The notes below the pieces were generated by a model, which ran no database searches, was not told the DNA's origin, and saw nothing but the letters and a program-made list of their open reading frames with translations. A program made the position numbers and the translations under genes. DNA of 64,000 nt, from assembly GCA_020636255.1 (NCBI GenBank), contig JACJYE010000016.1, positions 1-64,000 of the forward strand, read 5' to 3'. The stretch's first letter is position 1. Each line of letters starts with the position of its first letter. Positions 25,601 through 34,324 of the stretch are shown piece by piece. This stretch comes from Lewinellaceae bacterium (GTDB lineage: Bacteria > Bacteroidota > Bacteroidia > Chitinophagales > Saprospiraceae).

Positions 25601-26377
25601 CTGCTGGACATCAAACAGCGTCGTACCACCGGGGTGGAGATGATACAACAACTGGAGCGCAACGGCCTGGCCGTCTTGCAGCTGGAAGAGCTGGCAGGCC
25701 TGCATTTCGATATCCTGATCATTTCCGGCACCTTCGGGGCCGTCGGCCTGCAGGGTGCGATGACAGGCCACCTGCAACGCTTTTTGGAAGACGGCGGCCT
25801 GGCACAGATAACCCTGCTCATGAGCCGGGCGGACAAACAGCTCTTCCTGGCCAATTCCATACCTGAGGACATCCTGCAACGAATGGCGCAGGCGCAGGAC
25901 GATAAGGCTGCCCGGCTGTTGGGCGCCTATTTCCTTGCTATTCGCGCTGCAAGCCGCAGCCAATGGGCGGAGATGTACCGCATGAAGGAACAACTGCCGG
26001 AATGGGCATCGCCTCCCGATCCGTATCCCCAGCCCCTGGTTTTTTTCGAAGAGGTGGAACAGCACCTCCGGCCATATCTGGAGCCCGGGCGGCTGAAGTG
26101 GAGCAGGCAGGATGCCCTGGCGCCGCTAAGGGTGCAGGCTGCAAGCGAAGGGCAGGCATCCTTTTACCTCACCGCCGGCGGTTTTCTCGCACAAACGCCT
26201 GCTACCGATTACCGTTGGGAATACGAACAGCAGCAGGAGCTGGAAAAACAGGGCTATCTGCCCCTGCCGGCCTGGCCTGCGGAATGGTGGCGCAGCCCTG
26301 AGCGGGAAGCCAAACGCCTGGCCAGCCTCATCATACGCCGGGAAATGCCGAAGGCTGCCCAGGAGGAAGAAGAATAA
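22640..26377 (+). CDS. Large UPF1/DNA2-like SF1 ATPase with degenerate helicase half
   Basis: A 1245-residue cytoplasmic protein. A roughly 260-residue N-terminal region of unknown fold leads to an SF1 helicase core: a Q-motif-like FGLLPLGPDQASAAALARQQ, Walker A GPAGTGKT at residues 275-282 and Walker B LVLVDEAAG with DEAA at 850-853. More than 550 residues lie between them, much of it predicted coiled helices. The motif III area reads TAFFGLTTGL. The C-terminal RecA half is weak: VGIACFTKGQRDLISAYL and ILIISGTFGAVG occupy the places of motifs IV-VI, but the usual Q-G-E and arginine-finger motifs are not seen. It forms a two-gene unit with a DUF3267 gene 6 bp downstream. Function unknown; nucleic-acid translocation is possible, helicase activity doubtful. 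Confidence 0.7.
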   Translation: MDSQFEDKLPGLWQKEKWKAYRNALPLGQPLLDITTLDGDFAFRLAEQVLGGLPFQLTAKAPFEQARRLQAIYFESRAFERSRGAHPFGLGFPLYVAIDDNGEAVASPVFIWGLTLEPGAKPGDGWPISRRPFQQADYNHFLAAYWRRVFGQDLTSVLADACSEGAPSAAGLVGLCDQLSEALGLEGGGGQIALSPIPTQQQALMSAGAGRIVWAGVLGVFPPHQHLFAGLKPDTDDELSEPSMPMHSFGLLPLGPDQASAAALARQQGHVLAVGPAGTGKTQLAINLLANALSNGQRCLFVSPRVGALRQAQQKLEQLGLGRLSFLLRDVNLDMPLFLEILRSTATAKEAGGEPGGEDFRILVSRLERLKEKLDASYHASRKTAFGADSWAATAGRYLKSIRREGKEALATQLNAQDYRFDEAGYEEMSQAIASCQRLFDKSGTLRSPLNNLHQGIFLRMEKEEALAFVQEKTAAMLERALRLQQWYVNRINTYSDLLSSHYEQYYQGLARRLSNLQDELSEHQGRFGQAYATAGMGRLRFRSVFSGKYREMLDARQQLATGYARLRADFTLNPYFDFAFGDADSGADMAEVKANLAGFQLALQNWYGGLRDAVQEEAQRLSPKTTLPVLNFSAQVAELESGLEGLLTQLNECGLYHLPVHNKMLTIPRQQRLLDELIEQLEITRRSLAEFDDFYEWQHNWLQLAEQARRLVRALIKLRPQDWQAAFDSWFLDNCLRQQYEAVLPPEEGTLDKLEAAYERMSERVVPRLLQEWQPRREEGLRQLRRSSKEAGQWLASKRPPEAFKEWRALFTESAEGLAQLMPAMLVTPHLAGALFVGAAPLFSLVLVDEAAGLLPEEAKMLMGLGNKTAFFGLTTGLAGEAGEPEIYRTLEAMGVQRFGLYQEHQQFPLHLLQRKGFPALQPDGPGQASFEAVDGLYDEQAETNSEEALHIISLLNRIEKTPQRTYPSVGIACFTKGQRDLISAYLLDIKQRRTTGVEMIQQLERNGLAVLQLEELAGLHFDILIISGTFGAVGLQGAMTGHLQRFLEDGGLAQITLLMSRADKQLFLANSIPEDILQRMAQAQDDKAARLLGAYFLAIRAASRSQWAEMYRMKEQLPEWASPPDPYPQPLVFFEEVEQHLRPYLEPGRLKWSRQDALAPLRVQAASEGQASFYLTAGGFLAQTPATDYRWEYEQQQELEKQGYLPLPAWPAEWWRSPEREAKRLASLIIRREMPKAAQEEEE

Positions 26378-26383
26378 AACAGC

Positions 26384-27007
26384 ATGACGGTTGAAGAACT
26401 CCGGGGTGATGGCCGTTTCGAGTGCTGGCTCGTATTACGGCATGACGAGCTTCTGCCTTTCGTACAGGAAGAATTCTCCAGGCGGAGCTTTATCCTTCGT
26501 TTTTATATCCTGCTCAACATCCTGCTTCTGCTCCTGATGCTGGTTTTGGGGGCCTGGCAGGCCCACCAGGGCCTGATCACTGCCGGCGCGATCATCAGAT
26601 ACAGTACGCTTGGGCTGGCCCTGGCCCTTACCGTGCTGGTACCCGTACACGAAGCGATACACGGGCTGGCCTATAAACTTGTGGGTGCGCCCCGCGTTCA
26701 GTTTGGAGCGGATATCAGAAAATTCATCTTTTATGCGCTGGCCGACCACTTCGTCGTTGGCCGGCCTGCTTTCCGGCTGGTGGCCCTGGCCCCCTTCGCG
26801 GCGATCAGCTTTTGTGTCCTTTGCTGCATTTTTTTTGTACCGCTCACATATCAATGGCTGCTGTTGGGCGTTCTTCTCATGCATACCGGTGCATGTGCCG
26901 GAGATTTTGCCATGTTGAGTTTTTTCCGGCGCTATCGCGACAAAGAGATTTACACTTATGACGATGTACCGAACCGGGTGTCCTGTTTTTTCCGGCGCAA
27001 AGAATGA
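26384..27007 (+). CDS. DUF3267 membrane zincin-like protein
   Basis: A 207-residue integral membrane protein of the DUF3267 family. It has four hydrophobic segments (LRFYILLNILLLLLMLVLGA, STLGLALALTVLVPVHEAIH, LVALAPFAAISFCVLCCIFF, WLLLGVLLMHTGACAGD). HEAIH is a zincin-type HExxH, with ACAGD as a possible third-ligand region, so intramembrane metallopeptidase activity is proposed for the family but not proven. It follows the large ATPase by 6 bp and is probably cotranslated. A membrane protease paired with an ATPase is an unusual arrangement. Confidence 0.75.
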   Translation: MTVEELRGDGRFECWLVLRHDELLPFVQEEFSRRSFILRFYILLNILLLLLMLVLGAWQAHQGLITAGAIIRYSTLGLALALTVLVPVHEAIHGLAYKLVGAPRVQFGADIRKFIFYALADHFVVGRPAFRLVALAPFAAISFCVLCCIFFVPLTYQWLLLGVLLMHTGACAGDFAMLSFFRRYRDKEIYTYDDVPNRVSCFFRRKE

Positions 27008-27126
27008 AGCGTAAAAAGGCGTTTAGGGAACAAAAGGTGCGAAAAAACGGTACAGTTAAAAAGGCGTCCTGTAAGAACCTACCGTTATAAGCCGTTGCAG
27101 AGCAAGAATAAATAACCCTCGATGGT

Positions 27127-30015
27127 ATGAAGTCAGGCATTTGGCCCGCTGCTTTATTGGTTTTTCTTTTTTTCGGCTGTTCACGCAAGCCCAAAGAAAC
27201 GCCTTTGCAGTTACCCGGCCTTGCGCCATTCCTGAAAGAAGATGTGGAAGCTGTAGAGGCCAGCATACGGACCATGACGCTGGAGCAGAAACTCGGACAG
27301 TTCATCCTGCTTTCCGGCAAAGGAGAGCCGGATGGCGAACTGTATCAGTGGGTGAAAGCCGGCAAAGTAGGTGGTATACAATGGCACGGCCTGTCTCTGG
27401 AGCAGTTTGCCCGCCTGCGGGATAGCCTCCAGCGTCTGTCGCCACAGCCTCTGTTCGTGGCGGCGCCTGGCGGTGTGATGCTCAACAACGCGTTTTCCGA
27501 TGCCCTGCCCCTGCCCGCCTGGGATGCCCTGATGGCCGTACCCGACGATACCCTACGGCATACGTTATCGCAAACCCTGATCCAGCAGGCGATAGCCCTG
27601 AAGGTCAACTATCTTCCGGCGCCCTATCTCAGCCGTTGGGAACAGCGCACCGAGCAGCTGGATACCCCATTGGATGACTATGCCCAACTTATCCACCAGC
27701 TCAACCGGCATCACATCCTGAGCCTGATGGAAGCTTTTTCCGCTATTCCCCTGGTGCGGGGAGATACTTCGGTTGCGCTCGACAGCATGCTGGAGGCCTA
27801 CCGGTATCTGGCAAAGGCGGGCCTGTCAGGGTTCAGGGTCGACGGCGCCCTCTTTAACACCCCTGGCCTCACAGCCCCGCAGATAAACCGCTTTTTTCGG
27901 GAGAAGCTTCAGTTCGGAGGGCTGCTGGCCGTCGAGATGCGCGACCCCTCCCAACTCGATATGATCCTGCAATCGGGCGCCGACCTGATCATCGTGCCTT
28001 CCGACCCCGGTTTTGTGCTGAGCTACCTGAAATCGGCATTCCGAAAGGGTGGGCTTGCAGAACGAAGCCTCAACGACAGGCTCCGGCGTATCCTGCTGGC
28101 GCGCCGCTGGATAGGCCGAAGCGAGCAGGATACCTCTGGAAGCGAGGGGGAAGGGGCCAAAGCCCTGCTGCCCGCTTCTTTGGCAGCAACTGTTGAGCCT
28201 GGCGACAGCAACGCTGAGGAGCGCGGAACGGAGGATGCCCTGGCAGCTTACTTTCAGGACGGCCGCTGGCGATATTGGCAGCGGCGGTTGTATGAAGAAT
28301 CGCTGGTGCTGGCCGCCAACCCGGACTCGCTGCTCCCGCTGAGGCCGGCACCAGGGCTTCAGTACCACGTCCTGCACCTGGGCTCAGGCGATGGGCAGCC
28401 TTTTGATGAAACGTTCAGCAAATATGCTTCCTTCGAAAGCCATTCGGCCCTTTTCGGGCTGAAACTCGATGACAGCAGCGCCCACAGCCTTCATGTTGTG
28501 CTCTTACATGGCATCGCACTGGATAGCGCAACAGCACAGGTTTTGCTGAAGGCGGCGCGCAGAACCAGGCTGGCACTGGTCAACTTCGGGCGCCCGGACA
28601 ACCTGTCATTACTGGATACCAGCCTGGTAGTGATCCAGGCATTTTCCGACGACGAGCTGTACCAGTCCCTCGCGGCCCAGCTCCTTTTTGGCGGAATGAG
28701 GGCCTGCGGCAAACTGCCGTATACCCTCAACGGCAGCTTCAGGAAAGGGCAGGGGCTGGAATTGCAGCAATCGCGCCTCAGGTATGGCATACCCGAACAG
28801 ATGGGCATTGCGCCCGAAAAACTGGTGTATATCGACGCCATCATCGCATCGGCTATCAGCCAGCATGCTTTTCCGGGCTGCCAGGTGGTCGTCGCCAAGG
28901 GCGGAACGGTTATCTACGACAAAGCTTTTGGCCATTATTTTTACGATACCTTGCAACCTACGCGCCTGGCGGGGCTGTACGATATCGCATCGCTTACCAA
29001 AGTGGCCGCTACTACGCTGGTGGCAATGAAACAGTATGAAGAAGAAAAGATAGGCATCAACGATAAACTGCGCAGCCACCTCGATCTCGGCAAGAGGTCC
29101 GGGCTGAGGAACCTTACGATAAAAAAGCTGATGACTCACCAGTCGGGCCTGCAGCCCTTTATGCCCGTGGTGCCCTACCTGCTGGCCCGCGACGAGGCCA
29201 ATGCGGATTGCAGCCGGTATTTTTGCAACCACCCGAATGATACCTTTTCTATTCAGGTTGCCCACGATTTTTACTTCGACCACCGCTATTGGGCGAAAAT
29301 ATGGAGCGATGTTGAAAACCTGGCCCCGCATTCGCGGCGGTTTCGCTACAGCGATGTGAACATGGATCTCATGCAGCGCCTGCTGGAGAAGGAAGGAAGC
29401 GCCGGGATCGACAGCCTCGCCTCCCGTGATTTTTACGGCCCTTTGGGCCTGAGGAGAACACTGTTCAACCCTCTGTCACAATACCCGCCCGATGAAATTG
29501 CGCCTACCCAGAACGATATCCGCTGGCGCCACCAGCTGATCCACGGGTATGTGCATGACGAAACCGCCGCTTTGTTTGGTGGAGTAGCGGGCCATGCCGG
29601 CCTCTTTTCCACGGCCGAGGAACTCGCTGTCATCTTCCAGATGCTTCTCGACGGAGGGCAATACGGTGGCATGCAGTACCTGCAACCGGAGACCGTAAAG
29701 CTCTTTACGAGCGCTCGTCATGGTAATCACCGCGGGCTGGGCTTCGACAAACCGAGTAAGGAAACCATTAAAAACGGGAATTTCCCCGAGCAGGTGAGCG
29801 AGGCGACGTTCGGGCATACCGGTTTTACGGGTACCTGTGCATGGGCCGACCCCGAAGTGGGCCTTACCTATATTTTCCTCTCCAACCGCATCCATCCGGA
29901 TGTCAACAACCGCAAGATATTCGAGTACCGGGTAAGAGAGCGGATACACCAGGCCATTTACGATGCGCTGGATACTTATACGCCGGAAATGCCGGTTCTG
30001 GCTGTGGCCGATTAG
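27127..30015 (+). CDS. GH3-like domain fused to serine beta-lactamase-type hydrolase
   Basis: A 962-residue lipoprotein (VFLFFGCSRK). The N-terminal part (about 40-350) is a GH3-like TIM barrel, MTLEQKLGQFILLSGKGEPD followed by VGGIQWHGLS. The segment where the GH3 nucleophile Asp normally stands reads GLLAVEMRDP, so the glycosidase part may be inactive. A GH3 C-terminal-like region follows (about 380-540). The last 400 residues are a class C beta-lactamase/penicillin-binding-like hydrolase with Ser622-Leu-Thr-Lys, Tyr741-Ser-Asp-Val-Asn and His897-Thr-Gly, all intact. This fusion is known in Bacteroidota and may act in peptidoglycan or peptide turnover in the periplasm. It is monocistronic. 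Confidence 0.85.
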   Translation: MKSGIWPAALLVFLFFGCSRKPKETPLQLPGLAPFLKEDVEAVEASIRTMTLEQKLGQFILLSGKGEPDGELYQWVKAGKVGGIQWHGLSLEQFARLRDSLQRLSPQPLFVAAPGGVMLNNAFSDALPLPAWDALMAVPDDTLRHTLSQTLIQQAIALKVNYLPAPYLSRWEQRTEQLDTPLDDYAQLIHQLNRHHILSLMEAFSAIPLVRGDTSVALDSMLEAYRYLAKAGLSGFRVDGALFNTPGLTAPQINRFFREKLQFGGLLAVEMRDPSQLDMILQSGADLIIVPSDPGFVLSYLKSAFRKGGLAERSLNDRLRRILLARRWIGRSEQDTSGSEGEGAKALLPASLAATVEPGDSNAEERGTEDALAAYFQDGRWRYWQRRLYEESLVLAANPDSLLPLRPAPGLQYHVLHLGSGDGQPFDETFSKYASFESHSALFGLKLDDSSAHSLHVVLLHGIALDSATAQVLLKAARRTRLALVNFGRPDNLSLLDTSLVVIQAFSDDELYQSLAAQLLFGGMRACGKLPYTLNGSFRKGQGLELQQSRLRYGIPEQMGIAPEKLVYIDAIIASAISQHAFPGCQVVVAKGGTVIYDKAFGHYFYDTLQPTRLAGLYDIASLTKVAATTLVAMKQYEEEKIGINDKLRSHLDLGKRSGLRNLTIKKLMTHQSGLQPFMPVVPYLLARDEANADCSRYFCNHPNDTFSIQVAHDFYFDHRYWAKIWSDVENLAPHSRRFRYSDVNMDLMQRLLEKEGSAGIDSLASRDFYGPLGLRRTLFNPLSQYPPDEIAPTQNDIRWRHQLIHGYVHDETAALFGGVAGHAGLFSTAEELAVIFQMLLDGGQYGGMQYLQPETVKLFTSARHGNHRGLGFDKPSKETIKNGNFPEQVSEATFGHTGFTGTCAWADPEVGLTYIFLSNRIHPDVNNRKIFEYRVRERIHQAIYDALDTYTPEMPVLAVAD

Positions 30016-30307
30016 GCGCCGTACATTACAAAACTGGTAAGCAGGCGCAGGATATCTTCCCTGAAGCTTGTCACATTTATGATAAATCTCTCCTGAGACA
30101 CAGGAAAAAAGCCTAGTATATTTGGCTATTAGAAATATCTGAGGCAAGAAGCTATATTTCGCATTAACTCAATAAGCTGTCACCTTGCAATCAGCTACTG
30201 GTGGATTAGTGAAAAATTGTTATATTTATCGGCGTTCCATTACCCCCGGCGTGATTGCAGGAATTTCTTAAAGGATTGACGGTAGTAGCAACCACAACAT
30301 TTCCATT

Positions 30308-31702
30308 ATGATGCAGTGGTGGAAGCGGGTAATCGATATTGGCTATTATGAAGGGGCCACCGAACGCGAAGGGTTCACCATTCGTTTATTGAACCAGTTG
30401 GTGGTGCTGGTTGTAGGGATACACCTCCTGTCTGGCGCCTTTCAGTGGCTGCGCACCGGTGATATTTACCAGTGCCTTTTGCTTTGGATACCTATTCCTT
30501 TTTACGGCGTAACGATCCTGCTTCAGCACGGGAGGCGGTACAAACTGGCCCGATTGTTCCAGGTGGCCTTAGGCCTGCTTTTTCTGGGCTTTTACGACTA
30601 TCAGTATGGCGCTCAGTTTGGGGCAGTGCCCGCTTATTATTTTATTCTCATCCTCGTTGTGGTTTTTGTGGACCATAAATGGGAGCAGTGGTCTCTATTC
30701 CTCCTGATCGCTGGGGTTTACATTCTGAACCGGCTGCTGGGCGATCAGGTGTATATGAGGCCTCCTGTCACCGATTCAAGCATACCTCCTTATACCGGTG
30801 ACCTGGTTTACCTGGCCATCCTGTTCTGCATGATGGCGGTATTGCGGATGTTCAAGCAAGGCATACTCCGGTACGAAGGCCGCCTCAACGCATTGTTGTC
30901 CGAGCGGGAAGCCCAGAACGAGGCCCTGAAAAAACAAAAGGACCAGATCATCGGCCAGAACCGCAAGCTGGAAATAAATAACCAGGAGCTGGAACGCATC
31001 GCCTATGTCGCTTCACACGACCTGAAGACGCCGCTTCGCAATGTAACGAGTTTCCTTTCACTGATACGCAAAAGGTTCAATGGTGGTGCGGACCAGGAGA
31101 TGTATGATTACCTGCAGTTTGCCGAAGACGGCGCCCGGCAGATGTATGCCACCATCGAGGCCCTGCTGGAGTTCTCCATGATCGATAAGGGGGAAGACGA
31201 ATGGGGCATCGTCTACCTTAACGAGGTGGTCGAGACGATCCGTTTTAACCTCCATGACTTTATTACCAAACGTGGAGCACAGCTGCAATGCGCTGATCTG
31301 CCTGCTGTCTTTGCCAAGCCGGTGCACATGGTCTCCCTCTTTCAGAACCTCATCGAGAACGGGATCACATACAACGAAAGTGAAATGCCGCAGGTAGAGG
31401 TCAGGTATCATGAAGAAGGCGGGCAACACTGCTTTGAGATCGAGGATAACGGTATAGGTATTGCGCCGGAGTTCCACGGCCGCATTTTCGACATTTTCAA
31501 GCGCCTGCATACCGTGCAATCCTATCCCGGCACTGGTGTAGGCCTGGCCCTGTGCCGCAAGATCGTTGAGGAATACGGAGGGCAGATCTGGGTGGAGTCA
31601 AAAGAGCAGGAAGGGGCCCGTTTTTGTGTCAGGATACCCATGGAGCCCGCTTTTATTACTCCAGTGCATGCCTCATCTCTTCCAGCTTCGGGGCCCCGAT
31701 AA
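30308..31702 (+). CDS. Membrane sensor histidine kinase
   Basis: A 464-residue sensor kinase. Six hydrophobic segments form an N-terminal membrane module (to about residue 185) without a large periplasmic loop. A coiled coil (NALLSEREAQNEALKKQKDQ) leads to HisKA with the phospho-accepting His237 in ASHDLKTPLRN. The HATPase domain has the N box (QNLIENGITYN), G1 (EIEDNGIGI) and G2 (YPGTGVGLALCRKIV). No receiver or response regulator is adjacent, so this is an orphan kinase. The last 47 bases overlap the 3' end of the M43 protease gene on the opposite strand. The signal sensed cannot be inferred. Confidence 0.88.
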   Translation: MMQWWKRVIDIGYYEGATEREGFTIRLLNQLVVLVVGIHLLSGAFQWLRTGDIYQCLLLWIPIPFYGVTILLQHGRRYKLARLFQVALGLLFLGFYDYQYGAQFGAVPAYYFILILVVVFVDHKWEQWSLFLLIAGVYILNRLLGDQVYMRPPVTDSSIPPYTGDLVYLAILFCMMAVLRMFKQGILRYEGRLNALLSEREAQNEALKKQKDQIIGQNRKLEINNQELERIAYVASHDLKTPLRNVTSFLSLIRKRFNGGADQEMYDYLQFAEDGARQMYATIEALLEFSMIDKGEDEWGIVYLNEVVETIRFNLHDFITKRGAQLQCADLPAVFAKPVHMVSLFQNLIENGITYNESEMPQVEVRYHEEGGQHCFEIEDNGIGIAPEFHGRIFDIFKRLHTVQSYPGTGVGLALCRKIVEEYGGQIWVESKEQEGARFCVRIPMEPAFITPVHASSLPASGPR

Positions 31703-32924
31703 GCACCAACTTCCCTGCAGTAGTTCCGGTTTTCTGAACGATGATGCCGTCCCATTGCTTTCCACAGGCATTGTGCAGGCGGGCGCCGTCGAGTACCAGC
31801 ATGCCACCGGGAGCGATCGTGATGGCCCCGTCAGGCGGCATGGAAACCCTGCAACGAATGGTTAGCTGCCCGCCGCGTTCGATGGTAAGGTGCCCCTCCA
31901 GGTCCCTGTCGCCATTCCACACCACGGTGTCGCGAATGATGACCTCCATGCTGTCCTTGAGCGTACACCAGTTGGGCGCCAGGAATTTCCGTGGCGTGCT
32001 GTTCTCCATTGACAGGCGCTGATGGATGCGGCCTATCTGGCAGGGTGACCAGGCATTTTGTTCGGCGGCGTAATCCATGAGGTTGTTGGAAGTGGCCGTA
32101 TCGCAGGGCGGTGGTTGTTTGTTGGAAAAGCATTCCTGGCCATGCTCAGGGGTGTCGTCACAGCCGTCTTTTACCCAGGCGTGGCTCAGGCCCAGTATGT
32201 GCCCTACCTCGTGGTTCCACACGCCCCGGAAACCCCAGTAATCGTCGTGTTTGTTATGGTTGGCATAGATGCCGGCGATCTTTACGGCATTGGACAGGGC
32301 TACACCCACGCCGAAAGCACTGTAGGTAGAGGAGGCTATGCTATCCGGATGGTGCGGCATAATAAAGATGTTGAGCACGGTATCCATCTGCACCCCATAT
32401 TTGTCGAAGACGTCTCGCCGGTAGAGGTTGCGGTTCTTGCCCCGGTGTACGTAGTAATACAGCTCGTCGTCAAAATGGAAGTAGATGCCGTCGTCGCCGG
32501 GCACATCGGGCCGGGGTGTCAGCACATAACGGTAACCGGTAGGGAATACGGGGGTATCGTTGCGATAAGGCAGATACATTTTCCGGTTCTTGTTCAGGTC
32601 GTAATTCGCGGCGCGTATGAGGTTCCTGGTGTATACTTCGGCCTCCTTACCGGTAAAGGGGAAAAGGGTGTCAGCCGTATTCATCCAATGCACATTGACC
32701 CTGATGTAGCGCATCGGGGTATGATCCAGGTGGTTGGTGTCGGGCAGGTACGGTTCCCATTGGCCGGAGTAGGGGCCGTTGATCCGCCGCTCCGCCCCGT
32801 TGTCATAGTTTTGCGGTAATTGCTCGATATCGGCAGCCGTAACGTAGCGGCTCTGCAGAATGGGAAAGCAAGCCCCCGCCAGAACGGAGAAGAGCAAGAG
32901 TATCGGAATATAATATTTCATCAT
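31656..32924 (-). CDS. M43-like zinc metalloprotease lipoprotein
   Basis: A 422-residue predicted lipoprotein (lipobox LAGAC, Cys19). It carries the metzincin zinc site HEVGHILGLSH (His238, His242, His248) and a Met-turn in SNNLMDYAAEQ, as in the pappalysin/M43 family (relatives degrade proteins outside the cell). A C-terminal beta-rich stretch of about 90 residues (DTVVWNGDRDLEGHLTIERG) resembles autotransporter-like adhesin strands rather than a T9SS domain. The upstream MM start follows a hydrophobic signal; an earlier ATG would add 42 residues without similarity. It converges with the histidine kinase gene and overlaps it by 47 bases. Confidence 0.8.
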   Translation of the reverse strand: MMKYYIPILLLFSVLAGACFPILQSRYVTAADIEQLPQNYDNGAERRINGPYSGQWEPYLPDTNHLDHTPMRYIRVNVHWMNTADTLFPFTGKEAEVYTRNLIRAANYDLNKNRKMYLPYRNDTPVFPTGYRYVLTPRPDVPGDDGIYFHFDDELYYYVHRGKNRNLYRRDVFDKYGVQMDTVLNIFIMPHHPDSIASSTYSAFGVGVALSNAVKIAGIYANHNKHDDYWGFRGVWNHEVGHILGLSHAWVKDGCDDTPEHGQECFSNKQPPPCDTATSNNLMDYAAEQNAWSPCQIGRIHQRLSMENSTPRKFLAPNWCTLKDSMEVIIRDTVVWNGDRDLEGHLTIERGGQLTIRCRVSMPPDGAITIAPGGMLVLDGARLHNACGKQWDGIIVQKTGTTAGKLVLIGAPKLEEMRHALE

Positions 32925-33054
32925 CTGTGTTGGTATTGGCTCCGGCGCTATGGTAGTAGCAGCGAAATCCAGCTGGCCTTTTCCTGGAAAATCCAGGATT
33001 ATTCGCATGGCTCCTGATTCGCAAAACATCAAACCAAAGGGCGGTTTCAACGCC

Positions 33055-33876
33055 CTACCACCCGCCGCCTGCGCCGCCGCCGCCGGTCAGGCCGCCACCG
33101 AAGCCGCCAAAGCCGCCACCGCCGAAGCCACCCCAGCCGCTGGAGCCGCCACCGCCGCTACCACCGCCACCAAAGCCGCCGCCGGGGAAGGGGAAGAATA
33201 TCCACCCGCCGCCACGCCGGCGCCGTCGGCCCATATCGTAGCGGCCGCCGCGGTAATAGCCGCCGTCGTCGTCATCGTCGTCGCCTCCTTGCCCCATATT
33301 CGAGAAAATTATGATCAGGATGATCAACAGCACGATGACCAAAACAGCGGGAATGCCACCTTTGGCTTCCCGGCTGCCTCCATCCTCGTTCGTATACTCG
33401 CCCCGGCCGAGGTCTATGATCGCATCGGTGGCCCGGCCGAGGCCGTCGTAATAGCGGCCCTGGCGAAAAGCAGGAGTTATAATGTTATCGATAATGCGTT
33501 TGGCCATGGCGTCGGGCAGGAAGCCTTCTGCGCCATAACCGGTGATGATGCGGATCTTGCGGTCCTGTTCGGCAATGTACAGCAATACGCCATTGCTGTT
33601 TTCCCGGCTACCGCCGATCTTCCATGCCTCATAGATGGATCGCGCGCGCTCGAAATCGTCATCGCCCTGAAGGGAGGTTTCGGTATAAATAACGATCTGG
33701 GTAGAGGTTTCCCGGGCATAGGCGCTCAGCTTCTCGCCGAGCTGAACGACCTCCTGCCGGCTCAGCATGCCGGCGTAGTCGTTTACGAGAAAATTAGTGG
33801 GGTCGGGGATAGGCTGCTGGCCGAAGCTCAGAGTGGCCAGGGCCGAAAGGATGATAAAAGCAAAGGTTCTCAACAT
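33055..33876 (-). CDS. TPM domain protein with Gly-rich tail (YgcG-like)
   Basis: A 273-residue exported, membrane-anchored protein: signal peptide (RTFAFIILSALATLSFGQQ), TPM domain (about 25-165: VNDYAGMLSRQEVVQLGEKL, ETSTQIVIYTETSL, NGVLLYIAEQDRKIRIITGYG), a single membrane helix (IPAVLVIVLLIILIIIF) and a tail of aspartates and about 70 Gly/Ser/Trp residues. Proteins of this type are sometimes called phosphatases, but most lack known activity. It lies in one transcription unit behind lemA and a second TPM gene, a linkage often conserved. The Gly-rich tail is low-complexity. Confidence 0.85.
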   Translation of the reverse strand: MLRTFAFIILSALATLSFGQQPIPDPTNFLVNDYAGMLSRQEVVQLGEKLSAYARETSTQIVIYTETSLQGDDDFERARSIYEAWKIGGSRENSNGVLLYIAEQDRKIRIITGYGAEGFLPDAMAKRIIDNIITPAFRQGRYYDGLGRATDAIIDLGRGEYTNEDGGSREAKGGIPAVLVIVLLIILIIIFSNMGQGGDDDDDDGGYYRGGRYDMGRRRRRGGGWIFFPFPGGGFGGGGSGGGGSSGWGGFGGGGFGGFGGGLTGGGGAGGGW

Positions 33877-33882
33877 GATAGG

Positions 33883-34311
33883 TCAGCTATATGAAATATC
33901 GTCGGGTAATTCGTTGGTATCGTCCTGCTGGTATGGAAAGAAATCCCTGAGCTTTTCGCCGGCTTTACGGATGGCCTGGCATATCCCTTCCGCAAAGGCT
34001 TCGCTGCGGAAGTGCTCCTGCATGAGGTCGCGTTCTTCCTGCCAGAAATTGTCCGGCACTTTCTCGTTAATGCCCTGGTCCCCAATAATGGCGAACTCGC
34101 GGCGCTCGGGGGCTATAAAGATCAGCACAGCGTTGCGTTCTTTGGTTTTGTGCATGCCCAGGCGGCGGAAGGTGCGCACGGCCTCGCGCATAGCAGGCCT
34201 TTTGCAGTTGGCCTCCAGGTGGACGCGAATCTCTCCCGAGGTGTTGTGCTCCGCTTCCCGGATGGCACGGATAATGCGTTCTTCTTCTTCGGGTGTGAAG
34301 AAATGGATCAT
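33883..34311 (-). CDS. Short TPM domain protein
   Basis: A 142-residue cytoplasmic or peripheral TPM domain without signal peptide: FFTPEEEERIIRAIREAEHN, SGEIRVHLEANCK, KERNAVLIFIAPERREFAII, WQEERDLMQEHFR. It is the middle gene of lemA, TPM-short, TPM-Gly-rich, with a 6-bp gap to the next. The ATG chosen starts at MIHFF; an upstream in-frame ATG would begin in the hairpin that separates this gene from lemA. The role is unknown, though the LemA-TPM linkage is widespread in bacteria. Confidence 0.85.
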   Translation of the reverse strand: MIHFFTPEEEERIIRAIREAEHNTSGEIRVHLEANCKRPAMREAVRTFRRLGMHKTKERNAVLIFIAPERREFAIIGDQGINEKVPDNFWQEERDLMQEHFRSEAFAEGICQAIRKAGEKLRDFFPYQQDDTNELPDDISYS

Positions 34312-34324
34312 GGTTGTGAATTCT

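Noticed and set aside
22640..26377. McrB partner for the McrC at 15065-16306
   Set aside because: It is a UPF1-like SF1 ATPase with DEAA, not a GTP-binding AAA+ McrB domain, and lies 6 kb away beyond the gld operon.
33060..33270. Minisatellite or silk-like repeat on the plus strand
   Set aside because: It is the Gly/Ser-rich low-complexity tail of the TPM protein read on the other strand.
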